From Yoonia sp. BS5-3 (lineage in GTDB: Bacteria > Pseudomonadota > Alphaproteobacteria > Rhodobacterales > Rhodobacteraceae), in NCBI RefSeq assembly GCF_038069655.2, contig NZ_CP150951.2:248001-312000 (forward strand): a DNA stretch of 64,000 nt, read 5' to 3'. Positions 45,266 through 53,734 of this stretch are shown here, piece after piece. The notes under the pieces are model-generated. The model ran no database searches, was not told the DNA's origin, and worked only from the letters and a program-made list of their open reading frames with translations. A program made the position numbers and the translations under genes. The stretch's first letter is position 1. Each line of letters begins with the position of its first letter.

Positions 45266-45889
45266 ATGGACCCAGTCCTTTTCGCGGCTTTTTTGACGAC
45301 AACTGTGGTGTTCTTGGCTGTGCCAGGGCCATCCGTTGCATTTGCCACCGCACAAGCCATCCGACATGGACCAAGAGCAGCTTATATTGCTGTTGCAGGC
45401 GACGCCCTCGGAACAATGGTTCATGTCACTGTTGCTGTTGTAGGGCTAACGGCACTGGTCGCGATCTCAGAAATGGTTCTCCCATTCCTGCAAATCTTGG
45501 GCGGTTTGTTCATTCTTTGGATGGCGGTGAGTGCGTTCAAGAACATGGGCAAACCAGCTGGATATGTCGCTATGCAATCGGACCGGACAACGTTTTGGGC
45601 GGGCTTCTTTGCCTGCGTGACAAACCCCAAAGCAATAGTGTTCTTTGTGGCGCTGTTCCCGGCCTTCATTTCATCCGACCACAACGTGTTTGTTCAAGGT
45701 GCTGTTTACGGCATCATCTTTATTATCTTGGACGCAATGTCCATTTTGGCCTACGCATTTTTCGCCACCGCAGCGGTAAAACGCACGACATCTCGTTGGC
45801 TGAATCCAGAGCTTTTAAGTGGCTTAGGGCTCACTGGGGCAGGCATTGGTATGGTCATCAAAGGATACCGCTCGATTCCATCAAACTAG
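45266..45889 (+). CDS. LysE/RhtB-family amino-acid exporter
   Basis: 207 residues with about six membrane segments. The family signature is present: VFLAVPGPSVAFATAQAIRHG near the N-terminus (the P-GP motif), a GLFILWMAVSAFKNM helix and WAGFFACVTNPKAIVFFVALFPAF. Members export amino acids or homoserine lactone-like compounds; the substrate here is unknown. Its base composition is less GC-rich than the neighbouring alginate-type operon, and it sits in a region with decayed sequence, so it may be acquired. Confidence 0.85.
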   Translation: MDPVLFAAFLTTTVVFLAVPGPSVAFATAQAIRHGPRAAYIAVAGDALGTMVHVTVAVVGLTALVAISEMVLPFLQILGGLFILWMAVSAFKNMGKPAGYVAMQSDRTTFWAGFFACVTNPKAIVFFVALFPAFISSDHNVFVQGAVYGIIFIILDAMSILAYAFFATAAVKRTTSRWLNPELLSGLGLTGAGIGMVIKGYRSIPSN

Positions 45890-46015
45890 CTCCAGAACGG
45901 ACATTGGCGCAGCCGCAGCGAAATGGAACTTCGTCCCGCACATCGGAACCGAATTTAGCATCGCTGCAACGCCGCAAGTCCGCTTCGCGCCCAAACATAC
46001 CGAGGATAACCCATG
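45890..46015. repeat. Possible degenerate dispersed repeat
   Basis: The stretch beginning with AACGGACATTGGCGCAGCC and ending near GCAAGTCCGCTTC resembles degenerate intergenic repeats I recall from marine Rhodobacteraceae genomes. It has no open reading frame of note. The assignment is from memory of their look. Confidence 0.25.
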
Positions 46016-46602
46016 TCATTGTTCTAGCTCGGTTGCGAAATCCCATGACATTTGTTCCGGAATTGGTCGATCTTTGGTCGCGCGCAGGTAGAGAACAGGA
46101 ACGTCCAAGTTTTTCAGCGCATCAACGACATCGACCTGTAAGACGCTGATGAGACGCTTGGCTAGGGTTGCAGGCGGGAGGTTTTGCAATGCTTGCCGGA
46201 ACTGATTTGTGAATGCAGGATTTGCCCATTTTCCCATCAAAAACGGCTGCGCCAAGTTGGTCATGAGCGAAGACTGGAGCGCAAAATCTCGATTAGATTC
46301 GCGTGAAAAGCAGGCAGTTTTCGCGGTTTTCGGGCGAAGGTGGCAATGAACACGATACCTTTCAGGCCAAGAGGGTTTTGCGCCCCAACAAGTACCGCAA
46401 CAGGCCCGGAAAACGACTCTGCAACCAGAATGTAATCCTCGCGGGGAAGCCGTGGGAGGATCCATTCAAGTATATCTTCGTACCGAAATAGGTGATGTGG
46501 ATAAGAAAATACTGTGACGGAATGGCCGCCGTACAGCGCATCTTGCAGTTTTGGAATGAGCCGCCCGGTGCCGTCCAGGCCAGGTAAGACAACAATCTTC
46601 AT
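46016..46602 (-). pseudogene. Alpha/beta hydrolase remnant, frameshifted and C-terminally truncated
   Basis: The N-terminal part (MKIVVLPGLDGTGRLIPKLQ...YILVAESFSGPVAVLVGAQ) holds the oxyanion and nucleophile-serine elements and ends at a stop at 46261. The C-terminal part (SSLMTNLAQPFLMGKWANPAF...VPVLYLRATKDRPIPEQM) continues in another frame, starting near 46270. One missing base would join them. The protein then stops at TELEQ, before the expected catalytic histidine. There is no homopolymer at the break. Two lesions suggest a decaying gene. Confidence 0.7.
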
Positions 46603-47058
46603 TCGAACACGCTAGCGCCCGCGCTCAACAATGTCTTCAAGGTTTGAACGGCAGTTAGGCCCGCATTCAAGAACAATTCCACGTGATAGAATCCTGGCGC
46701 GCGGCAAGCGAGCACTGGGCCATTTCTGCAATTTTAATAAGCAACAATATTGCGAGAGCGCTCCCCTATTTGCCGTAAAATTAGCCATATATCTAAATTT
46801 TAGTCATTTTTTTGGGCAAATGCGGTGAATCGATAGTGTCACCGATCCATTTTCTGGAGAATCTTTAATCATTCGCCCCAAGTAACTGTGCCTTCATCTT
46901 AGAGGGCGCACGCCGTGCGGAGGGTTATCTTGGCAGATTACGCCCATCGCGCGACTACAACAACACTGTTGCGGGTTCTGACTTTGTGAGTTGGGCTGCC
47001 TTTGGTACGCATGTTGCGTCCCTAATTCGCCCGCAGCAACAACTGGGACGATGAACCT
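46603..47058. other. Regulatory region upstream of urtA
   Basis: 456 bases, AT-rich in the middle (46730-46830), with no credible gene. It contains a sigma-54-type promoter at 47002-47017 and a palindrome CGCACG-C-CGTGCG at 46907-46919, about 110 bases upstream of the predicted transcription start, where an enhancer-binding protein such as NtrC could bind. Confidence 0.6.
47002..47017 (+). promoter_or_regulatory. Sigma-54 (RpoN) promoter of urtA
   Basis: TTGGTACGCATGTTGC matches the -24/-12 consensus TTGGCACG-N4-TTGC with one change. GG and GC are exactly 12 bases apart. The predicted start site is near 47029, leaving a 30-base leader before urtA. This fits nitrogen-regulated urea uptake. 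Confidence 0.7.
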
Positions 47059-48339
47059 ATGACAATTAAATTCTCATCTCTTGTGACGGTTGCTTTGATG
47101 GGCTCCGCAAGTATTGCAGCGGCTGAATGCGCTGACCCGATCAAGGTCGGTGTTCTGCACTCGCTGTCGGGCACCATGGCGATCTCCGAGACGACATTGA
47201 AAGACACAATGGAGCTTTTGATCGAAGAGCAAAACGCCGCTGGTGGCCTGCTTGACTGTCAGATCGAAGCCGTTGTGGTTGACCCCGCATCCGACTGGCC
47301 ACTGTTCGCTGAAAAAGCACGCGAGCTTTTGACCGTCCAAGAAGTTGACGTGATCTTCGGGTCATGGACCTCCGTCAGCCGCAAATCCGCCCTGCCTGTT
47401 CTGGAAGAGCTGAACGGCCTGATGTTCTACCCAGTGCAATACGAGGGCGAAGAAAGCTCGCGCAACGTATTCTACACAGGTGCGGCACCAAACCAGCAGG
47501 CTATCCCTGCGACAGATTACTTCCTGGAAGAGCTGGGCGTTGAGAAGTTCGCGCTGTTGGGCACGGACTATGTCTACCCACGTACAACAAACAACATCCT
47601 GGAAAGCTATCTGCAAGATAACGGCATCCCTGCCGAAGATATCTTCGTGAACTACACCCCATTCGGTCACTCTGACTGGGCAACAATCGTCGCAGACGTT
47701 GTGGCACTTGGCGAAGACGGCAAGCAGGTTGGTGTGATCTCAACCATCAACGGTGACGCAAACATCGGCTTCTACAAAGAACTGGCTGCGGCTGGTATCT
47801 CGGCTGATGACATCCCTGTCGTTGCTTTCTCTGTAGGTGAAGAAGAGCTGTCCGGTCTGGACACATCCGACCTTGTTGGTCACCTGGCTGCCTGGAACTA
47901 CTTCCAGTCCGCTGAATCTGACCTGAACGACGAATGGGTTGCCGCATGGAAAGCCAAAATGGGCGAAGACCGTGTGACCAACGACCCAATGGAAGCCCAC
48001 TATATCGGCTTCAACATGTGGGTAAACGCGGTCACTGAAGCAGGCACAACAGACGTGGATGCGGTGCGTGAAGCCATGTACGGTCAGGAATTCCCGAACC
48101 TGACAGGCGGTACAGCGGTCATGCTGCCAAACCACCACCTGGCCAAGCCAGTGCTGATCGGCGAAATCACAGCTGACGGTCAGTTCGACATCATCAGCCA
48201 GACAGAAGAAGTCCCCGGCGATGCATGGACAGACTTCCTGCCAGAATCTGCTGTTCTGACATCTGACTGGAAAGATCTGGGTTGCGGTATGTACAACACC
48301 GAAACTGAGACCTGTGTTCAGCTGACTTCGAACTACTAA
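47059..48339 (+). CDS. urtA: Urea ABC transporter substrate-binding protein
   Basis: 426 residues with a signal peptide (to about 21, SIAAAEC). It binds urea in the periplasm. Family features are DPIKVGVLHSLSGTMAISETTLKD near the start (seen as KVGVLHSLSGTMAISE), EQNAAGGLL, VFGSWTSVSRKSALPV, LFYPVQYEGEESS-type (FYPVQYEGEESSRNVFY) and GTDYVYPRTTN. The length is normal. First gene of the urtABCDE operon behind a sigma-54-type promoter. Confidence 0.96.
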   Translation: MTIKFSSLVTVALMGSASIAAAECADPIKVGVLHSLSGTMAISETTLKDTMELLIEEQNAAGGLLDCQIEAVVVDPASDWPLFAEKARELLTVQEVDVIFGSWTSVSRKSALPVLEELNGLMFYPVQYEGEESSRNVFYTGAAPNQQAIPATDYFLEELGVEKFALLGTDYVYPRTTNNILESYLQDNGIPAEDIFVNYTPFGHSDWATIVADVVALGEDGKQVGVISTINGDANIGFYKELAAAGISADDIPVVAFSVGEEELSGLDTSDLVGHLAAWNYFQSAESDLNDEWVAAWKAKMGEDRVTNDPMEAHYIGFNMWVNAVTEAGTTDVDAVREAMYGQEFPNLTGGTAVMLPNHHLAKPVLIGEITADGQFDIISQTEEVPGDAWTDFLPESAVLTSDWKDLGCGMYNTETETCVQLTSNY

Positions 48340-48349
48340 TAAGCCTCTC

Positions 48350-48382
48350 GTGTGGCGCGCGACCTTTCGCGCGCCGCACACA
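48350..48382 (+). other. Intercistronic stem-loop between urtA and urtB
   Basis: GTGTGGCGCGCGA pairs with TCGCGCGCCGCACAC across a 4-base CCTT loop with one bulge. It lies 10 bases after the urtA stop and has no T-run. Such hairpins often protect the upstream message and let the binding protein be made in excess over the permease. Confidence 0.65.
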
Positions 48383-48383
48383 A

Positions 48384-50348
48384 ATGACAGATCGGCCCCT
48401 TCCCATGCTACGAATATTCCTTCTGGCGCTCGCGATGTGCCTGATGACCCCTGCGATGGTGGCAGCCCAGTCATTACAATCCCTGCTGCAAACCCACGCA
48501 GAAGAAGTTCTTAAACCCGGCCGCCGCACTGTCGGCGTTGTGCTGGATGATCTGGTCGATAGCGGCCTGCCCCAAGCCCTGCCCTTTCTCGAAGCCTGGC
48601 GTGACCGCGCCATTGTCCAACGCACCAGCGACGGGCTGTTTTTCCGCGCCGAGGAAACCGGGGATGAGGTCGCCCTATTTGATCTGGACAGTGGCGAGGC
48701 CGTGGCCACAGTGCCGGAGGATGACGTCACAGAATCCCGCCCCAACGGCGGTGTCCGCCGCGCCATTGGCGACGCGCTGGTCCAGTTCCAACTGTCCGAT
48801 CCCGATATCGAAAAACGCCGCGCGGCGGTTGAGGCGATTGCCCGCAGCATGGACGCCAGTCAATTGGCACCGCTGCAAGCCTCAATCGAAGGCGAACCCG
48901 ACGCGGAGCTTCAACAGATCAAAACCCGCCTGGCAGGCATGCTGGGCGCGCAGTTCGCGGAAACAACCGACGAACGGATTGCGGCAATCGAAGCGCTCTC
49001 AGGCGATCTGTCCGTCGACGTGCGCGCCGTCCTGAACCGTATTCTGTCAACAGACACCGGCGTCGCGACCGACGTGCCCGAAGATGCCAACATCGCCGCG
49101 ATCCTGACCCCCGGCGTGGATTTGACCGAGGCCGAGGCTTACGACCAACTTGTCGCCGCAGAACTGGCCCCGCCCCTGATCACAGCCGCCTATATCCGCG
49201 CAGAGCTTGAGGCCAATATCGAAGGCGCGTTCGTCGGCGGCCAGCCTGTCGCAAAATTGAACACGGATGCGAACCGCGAAATCGCCTATGATGCGCTCGC
49301 AGATGCAGGCATTGTTCCACCGCGCGTCACACCGGCGCAGCAGTCCGAAGCACTTGATGCCCACGTCTTCTTTGCCAGCTACGCCGAGCCCGACACCGCC
49401 ATCACCGATGCCGCACGCAGCGCGTTGGACGCGATTGAAACCCGCGTGGGCTTTAGCCAAGCCGCTGACCTGGGACTGGACGCGCTATCGCTCGCTTCGA
49501 TCTACTTTCTAGCCGCGATTGGTCTGGCGATCACCTTTGGTGTGATGGGCGTGATCAACATGGCCCATGGTGAGTTTATCATGATGGGCGCCTATACGGG
49601 CTTTGTCGTGCAGCAGTTTGTGCCGGATTACACACTGTCGATCCTGATCGCCCTGCCGCTGGCCTTTGCCATCACCTTTGGCGCGGGCGTTGCCATGGAA
49701 CGGCTGGTGATCCGCCATCTGTATCACCGCCCGCTTGAAACACTTTTGGCCACCTTCGGGATTTCGATTGCTCTGCAGCAGCTGGCCAAGAACATCTTTG
49801 GCACACAAGCCCGCCCGCTGACCTCACCTGAATGGCTGGACGGCGCCTGGGTGCTGAATGACGTGATCGCGATCAGCTATATCCGGATCGCCATCTTCGT
49901 TCTGGCGCTGATCTTCCTGGCGCTGATCCTGTTTGTGCTCAAACGCACCCGGCTTGGGCTTGAGGTGCGCGCAGTCACACAAAACCCCGGCATGGCCGCA
50001 TCCATGGGGATCAACCCCGACCGGATCAACATGCTGACCTTTGGGTTCGGCTCTGGCATCGCCGGGATCGCGGGTGTTGCGATTGGGCTTTATGCCAAGG
50101 TGACCTCGGAAATGGGTGCGGATTACATCGTGCAAAGCTTCATGACCGTCGTTGTTGGCGGTGTGGGGAACGTCTGGGGCACGCTTGCGGGTGCGTCTTT
50201 GATCGGTTTCCTGCAAAAAGGGATCGAATGGTTGAACCCGTCCAACACGTTGGCAGCACAAACCTATATGATCCTGTTCATCATCCTATTTATTCAATTC
50301 CGGCCCAAGGGCATCGTCGCCCTCAAAGGCCGTGCGGCGGCGGATTAA
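48384..50348 (+). CDS. urtB: Urea ABC transporter permease UrtB
   Basis: 654 residues. The first roughly 370 form a signal peptide and an extracytoplasmic region typical of long UrtB proteins. The rest is a LivH-type permease with about eight membrane segments, including IGLAITFGVMGVINMAHGEFIMMGAY and FGFGSGIAGIAGVAIGLYAKV, read here as INMAHGEFIMMGAY and GSGIAGIAGVAIG. It forms the channel with UrtC. A second ATG at 48405 is possible, as neither start has a strong ribosome-binding site. Confidence 0.94.
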   Translation: MTDRPLPMLRIFLLALAMCLMTPAMVAAQSLQSLLQTHAEEVLKPGRRTVGVVLDDLVDSGLPQALPFLEAWRDRAIVQRTSDGLFFRAEETGDEVALFDLDSGEAVATVPEDDVTESRPNGGVRRAIGDALVQFQLSDPDIEKRRAAVEAIARSMDASQLAPLQASIEGEPDAELQQIKTRLAGMLGAQFAETTDERIAAIEALSGDLSVDVRAVLNRILSTDTGVATDVPEDANIAAILTPGVDLTEAEAYDQLVAAELAPPLITAAYIRAELEANIEGAFVGGQPVAKLNTDANREIAYDALADAGIVPPRVTPAQQSEALDAHVFFASYAEPDTAITDAARSALDAIETRVGFSQAADLGLDALSLASIYFLAAIGLAITFGVMGVINMAHGEFIMMGAYTGFVVQQFVPDYTLSILIALPLAFAITFGAGVAMERLVIRHLYHRPLETLLATFGISIALQQLAKNIFGTQARPLTSPEWLDGAWVLNDVIAISYIRIAIFVLALIFLALILFVLKRTRLGLEVRAVTQNPGMAASMGINPDRINMLTFGFGSGIAGIAGVAIGLYAKVTSEMGADYIVQSFMTVVVGGVGNVWGTLAGASLIGFLQKGIEWLNPSNTLAAQTYMILFIILFIQFRPKGIVALKGRAAAD

Positions 50349-50351
50349 CCC

Positions 50352-51518
50352 ATGCGCAGACCATTTCTTATCGAAAATCCCTCCGTCATGTGGTTTCTGG
50401 CCGGGCTTGGCCTGTTCACCATCGTCGTGACGCTGATGTCAGAAGTGACAGGGGTTGGCCTGATCTCAACCTCATTCGTCAAGACCTTGGGCAAGACCCT
50501 GTGCCTCTGCCTGATCGCCATCGCGATGGATGTGGTCTGGGGCTATTGCGGGATCCTGTCGCTGGGCCACTTCGCCTTTTTCGGGATCGGCGGCTATGCC
50601 ATCGGCATGTGGCTGATGTATGCGCGGACCGAGATCGTGGTGCTGGACAGCCTTTCAGGCCAAGCCATCCCCCCCACCCCGCAAGAGATATCAGATGCTA
50701 TCGGCAACCAGATCTTCGGGGTTGTGGGCAGCTCTGAATTCCCCCTGATCTGGGCCTTCGCGGACAGCCTGTTTTTGCAGCTTGTGATGGTCATCCTGAT
50801 CCCCGGACTGCTTGCGCTGGTCTTTGGCTGGCTCGCCTTCCGGTCACGGGTCACGGGTGTCTATCTGTCGATCCTGACGCAAGCGATGACCCTCGCCCTA
50901 TCGCTCTACCTATTCCAGAACGACAGCGGGTTGCGCGGCAACAACGGCCTGTCCGGGTTGCAGAACATTCCCGGCTATGAAGGGACATCGCAAGCGACGA
51001 TATCAATCATCTTCTTTGTCGCTTCTGCCATCGCCTTGGCCGCAGGCTATGTCTTCTTTGCCTGGGTCGTCTCGGGCAAGATGGGCAGCGTGATCAAAGG
51101 CATCCGCGATAACGAAGCCCGTGTGCGGTTTCTCGGCTATCACGTCGAAAGCTACAAACTGTTCATCTTCACCATCACTGCCGTCGTGTCGGGCATCGCA
51201 GGCGCGCTCTACTACCCACAAGCGGGCATCATCAACCCCGGTGAGATCGCACCTATCGCGTCGATCTATCTGGCGGTCTGGGTCGCCATTGGCGGACGCG
51301 GGCGGCTTTACGGGGCGGTCATCGGGGCGGCCTTCGTGTCGCTTGTCTCAAGCTGGTTCACCGGAGGCGGCGCGCCGAATGTCGATCTTGGGTTCTACAC
51401 CATCCAATGGACCGATTGGTGGCTGATCGTCCTCGGGCTGTCCTTCGTGGCCGTAACCTTATTCTTCCCCAAAGGCATCGGCGGGTTGTTCGATTATCTG
51501 GTGAGGAAGCCATCATGA
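50352..51518 (+). CDS. urtC: Urea ABC transporter permease UrtC
   Basis: 388-residue LivM-type permease with about nine membrane segments. Characteristic segments are AMDVVWGYCGILSLGHFAFF, FRSRVTGVYLSILTQAMTLAL, NNGLSGLQNIPG and AVVSGIAGALYYPQAGIINP. It pairs with UrtB. It begins 3 bases after urtB, and the urtD start overlaps its stop as ATGA. Confidence 0.95.
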   Translation: MRRPFLIENPSVMWFLAGLGLFTIVVTLMSEVTGVGLISTSFVKTLGKTLCLCLIAIAMDVVWGYCGILSLGHFAFFGIGGYAIGMWLMYARTEIVVLDSLSGQAIPPTPQEISDAIGNQIFGVVGSSEFPLIWAFADSLFLQLVMVILIPGLLALVFGWLAFRSRVTGVYLSILTQAMTLALSLYLFQNDSGLRGNNGLSGLQNIPGYEGTSQATISIIFFVASAIALAAGYVFFAWVVSGKMGSVIKGIRDNEARVRFLGYHVESYKLFIFTITAVVSGIAGALYYPQAGIINPGEIAPIASIYLAVWVAIGGRGRLYGAVIGAAFVSLVSSWFTGGGAPNVDLGFYTIQWTDWWLIVLGLSFVAVTLFFPKGIGGLFDYLVRKPS

Positions 51519-52264
51519 GCATGCTTCTGGAAGTCTCGGGCGTGTCCGTCACCTTTGACGGGTTTCGCGCGATCAACAACCTGTCGATCAACTTTGCCGA
51601 GGGTGAATTGCGCGCCATCATCGGACCGAATGGTGCAGGCAAGACGACCTTTATGGATATCGTGACCGGCAAGACGAAACCGGACGAAGGCACCGTGATC
51701 TGGGGAGAGCGGAACATTTCGCTGCTGGGCATGTCCGAAAGCAAGATCGCGACCGAAGGCATCGGGCGCAAGTTCCAGAAACCCACCGTGTTTGAGGCCC
51801 AGACCGTGCGCCAAAACCTGGCCATGGCGCTGAAAAACCCGCGCAGCCCATTTGATGTGCTGATGCATAAGAAAACCAAGCATAACGCGGAACGGATTGA
51901 GGCGATTGCCGAGAATATCGGCCTGTTGGACAATCTGACCCGTATCGCCGGTGAACTCAGCCACGGGCAAAAGCAATGGCTTGAGATTGGTATGTTGCTG
52001 GCGCAGGAACCCCGGTTGTTGCTGGTTGATGAACCTGCGGCAGGTATGACCGTGGAAGAGCGGGAAAAGACGACCGATATCCTCAAAGAGGCCGCCAAGA
52101 CACGCGCCGTTGTGGTGGTCGAACACGATATGGAATTCGTGCGCCGCTTGGATTGCAAGGTCACCGTGCTGCACGAAGGGTCTGTTCTGGCCGAAGGTCG
52201 CTTGGACCACGTGACCTCTAATCAAACCGTCATCGACGTATATCTGGGACGCGGCCATGCTTGA
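51515..52264 (+). CDS. urtD: Urea ABC transporter ATP-binding protein UrtD
   Basis: 249 residues. Walker A is IGPNGAGKTTFMDIVTG, the signature is the UrtD-typical LSHGQKQWLEIGMLLA, and Walker B is LLLVDEPAAGMT, followed by VVVVEHDMEFVRRL. It powers urea import with UrtE. The start at 51515 overlaps the urtC stop; the long in-frame extension upstream lies inside urtC and is not used. Confidence 0.96.
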   Translation: MSMLLEVSGVSVTFDGFRAINNLSINFAEGELRAIIGPNGAGKTTFMDIVTGKTKPDEGTVIWGERNISLLGMSESKIATEGIGRKFQKPTVFEAQTVRQNLAMALKNPRSPFDVLMHKKTKHNAERIEAIAENIGLLDNLTRIAGELSHGQKQWLEIGMLLAQEPRLLLVDEPAAGMTVEEREKTTDILKEAAKTRAVVVVEHDMEFVRRLDCKVTVLHEGSVLAEGRLDHVTSNQTVIDVYLGRGHA

Positions 52265-52952
52265 AGTCAGCAATCTTGATCTGCATTACGGGCAGAGCCA
52301 AATCCTGTTCGGCATTTCCATGTCCGCCGTGGTGGGTGAAATTACAGCCGTGATGGGCAACAACGGGGTAGGGAAAACCAGCCTGCTCAAGGCCATCGCC
52401 GGGCGGCACGGCGCGAGCAGCGGTGATGTGCAGATCAACGGCACAAACGTGCGTCTCTCCTCGGCTTTTCACGCCGCACGCGCCGGGATCGCCTATGTCC
52501 CGCAAGGCCGCGAAGTCTTTCCGATGATGACCGTGTTGGAAAACCTAGAGACCGGCTTTGCATGCCTACCAAAGACCGATCACAGCATCCCCGATCACGT
52601 GTTTGAGCTTTTCCCCGTCTTGGCCGAGATGCGGTCACGCCGTGGCGGTGACCTGTCCGGCGGGCAACAGCAACAGCTGGCCATCGCGCGGGCGCTGATC
52701 ATGCGCCCCAAGGTCTTGTTGCTGGATGAACCGACCGAGGGCATTCAGCCCAACGTAATCCAGCAAATCGGCGATGCGCTGGAACAGCTGCGCGCGGGTG
52801 GCGATATGGCGATTGTTCTGGTCGAGCAAAACGCCGACTTCGCCTACCGGCTGGGGGATCGGTTTGTGGTTGTCGAACGCGGGCATGTGAAGCAAAGCAA
52901 GCTGCGCGCTGACTATTCCCGCGATGATCTGTTAGAAGACTTGGCCCTTTAA
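52257..52952 (+). CDS. urtE: Urea ABC transporter ATP-binding protein UrtE
   Basis: 231 residues. Walker A is GNNGVGKTSLLKAIAG, the signature is LSGGQQQQLAIARALIM and Walker B is LLLDEPTEGIQPN, the last phrase being typical of UrtE. It starts within the last codons of urtD (8-base overlap). Its stop overlaps that of the convergent enoyl-CoA hydratase gene by 4 bases. No urease genes follow within the window. Confidence 0.96.
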   Translation: MLEVSNLDLHYGQSQILFGISMSAVVGEITAVMGNNGVGKTSLLKAIAGRHGASSGDVQINGTNVRLSSAFHAARAGIAYVPQGREVFPMMTVLENLETGFACLPKTDHSIPDHVFELFPVLAEMRSRRGGDLSGGQQQQLAIARALIMRPKVLLLDEPTEGIQPNVIQQIGDALEQLRAGGDMAIVLVEQNADFAYRLGDRFVVVERGHVKQSKLRADYSRDDLLEDLAL

Positions 52953-53734
52953 CGCCCTTTCCAGACCGGGTCGCGCTTTTCGGCAAAAGCGCGTGCGCCT
53001 TCCAACTGGTCTTCGGATGTATAAAGCCGCTCAACCGTTTCAAACTGGCTTTTCGTGATCTTGTTCATCGCGTCTTGGAACTTCATATCCTCTGCCTCGC
53101 GCACCACCTCCTTGATCGCGGCATTCACCAAGGGCGGACCAGAGGCGATCAGGGCCGCCATTTCGCGGGCCTGTGTCATCAGATCAGCTGCAGGCACAAC
53201 CCGGTTCACTAACCCCCAACGGGCCGCCTCTTGCGCGTCGATCCAGCGCCCGGTTAGCAACATCTCCATCGCGATGTGATAGGGAATACGTTTCGGCATT
53301 TTGATTGATGCGGCATCTGCGACCGTACCTGACCGGATTTCAGGCAAAGCAAATGATGCATGATCCGCCGCCAGCAAAATATCTGCAGACAGCGCCAGTT
53401 CCAGCCCGCCGCCGCAGCAAATCCCGTTAATGGCGGCAATCACCGGTTTGTTCATGCGGGGCAATTCCTGCAAGCCACCAAAGCCGCCGCGCCCGTAATC
53501 CCCGTCCACCGCGTCGCCGTCAGCCGCCGCTTTCAGATCCCACCCGGGGCAGAAGAATTTCTCGCCCGCACCCGTGATAATCGCCACGCGCAAATCAGGA
53601 TCATCCCGAAAATCGGCAAAGACATCGCCCATGATCCGGCTGGTCGCCAGATCAATCGCATTGGCCTTGGGCCGATCCAAAGTCACCTCAAGCACATGGC
53701 CGTCGCGTTGCGTCTTGATGGGGCTGTCGGTCAT
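52949..53734 (-). CDS. Enoyl-CoA hydratase/isomerase family protein (carnitinyl-CoA dehydratase type)
   Basis: 261-residue crotonase-fold enzyme. The oxyanion-hole segments are GAGEKFFCPGWDLKA and AAINGICCGGGLELALSADI. LPEIRSGTVADAASIKMPKRIPYHIAMEML and the FAEKRDPVWKGR end resemble CaiD, which interconverts crotonobetainyl-CoA and carnitinyl-CoA. It is last in a three-gene CoA-ester operon, and its start overlaps the preceding stop by 4 bases. Substrate assignment to carnitine is inference from family look and operon. Confidence 0.85.
   Translation of the reverse strand: MTDSPIKTQRDGHVLEVTLDRPKANAIDLATSRIMGDVFADFRDDPDLRVAIITGAGEKFFCPGWDLKAAADGDAVDGDYGRGGFGGLQELPRMNKPVIAAINGICCGGGLELALSADILLAADHASFALPEIRSGTVADAASIKMPKRIPYHIAMEMLLTGRWIDAQEAARWGLVNRVVPAADLMTQAREMAALIASGPPLVNAAIKEVVREAEDMKFQDAMNKITKSQFETVERLYTSEDQLEGARAFAEKRDPVWKGR

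Noticed and set aside
45119-45424. 101-codon minus-strand frame upstream of LysE
   Set aside because: It overlaps the start of the LysE gene on the other strand, and its composition and content look random.
46631-46828. 65-codon plus-strand frame upstream of urtA
   Set aside because: No ribosome-binding site, AT-rich promoter-like content, no family similarity.
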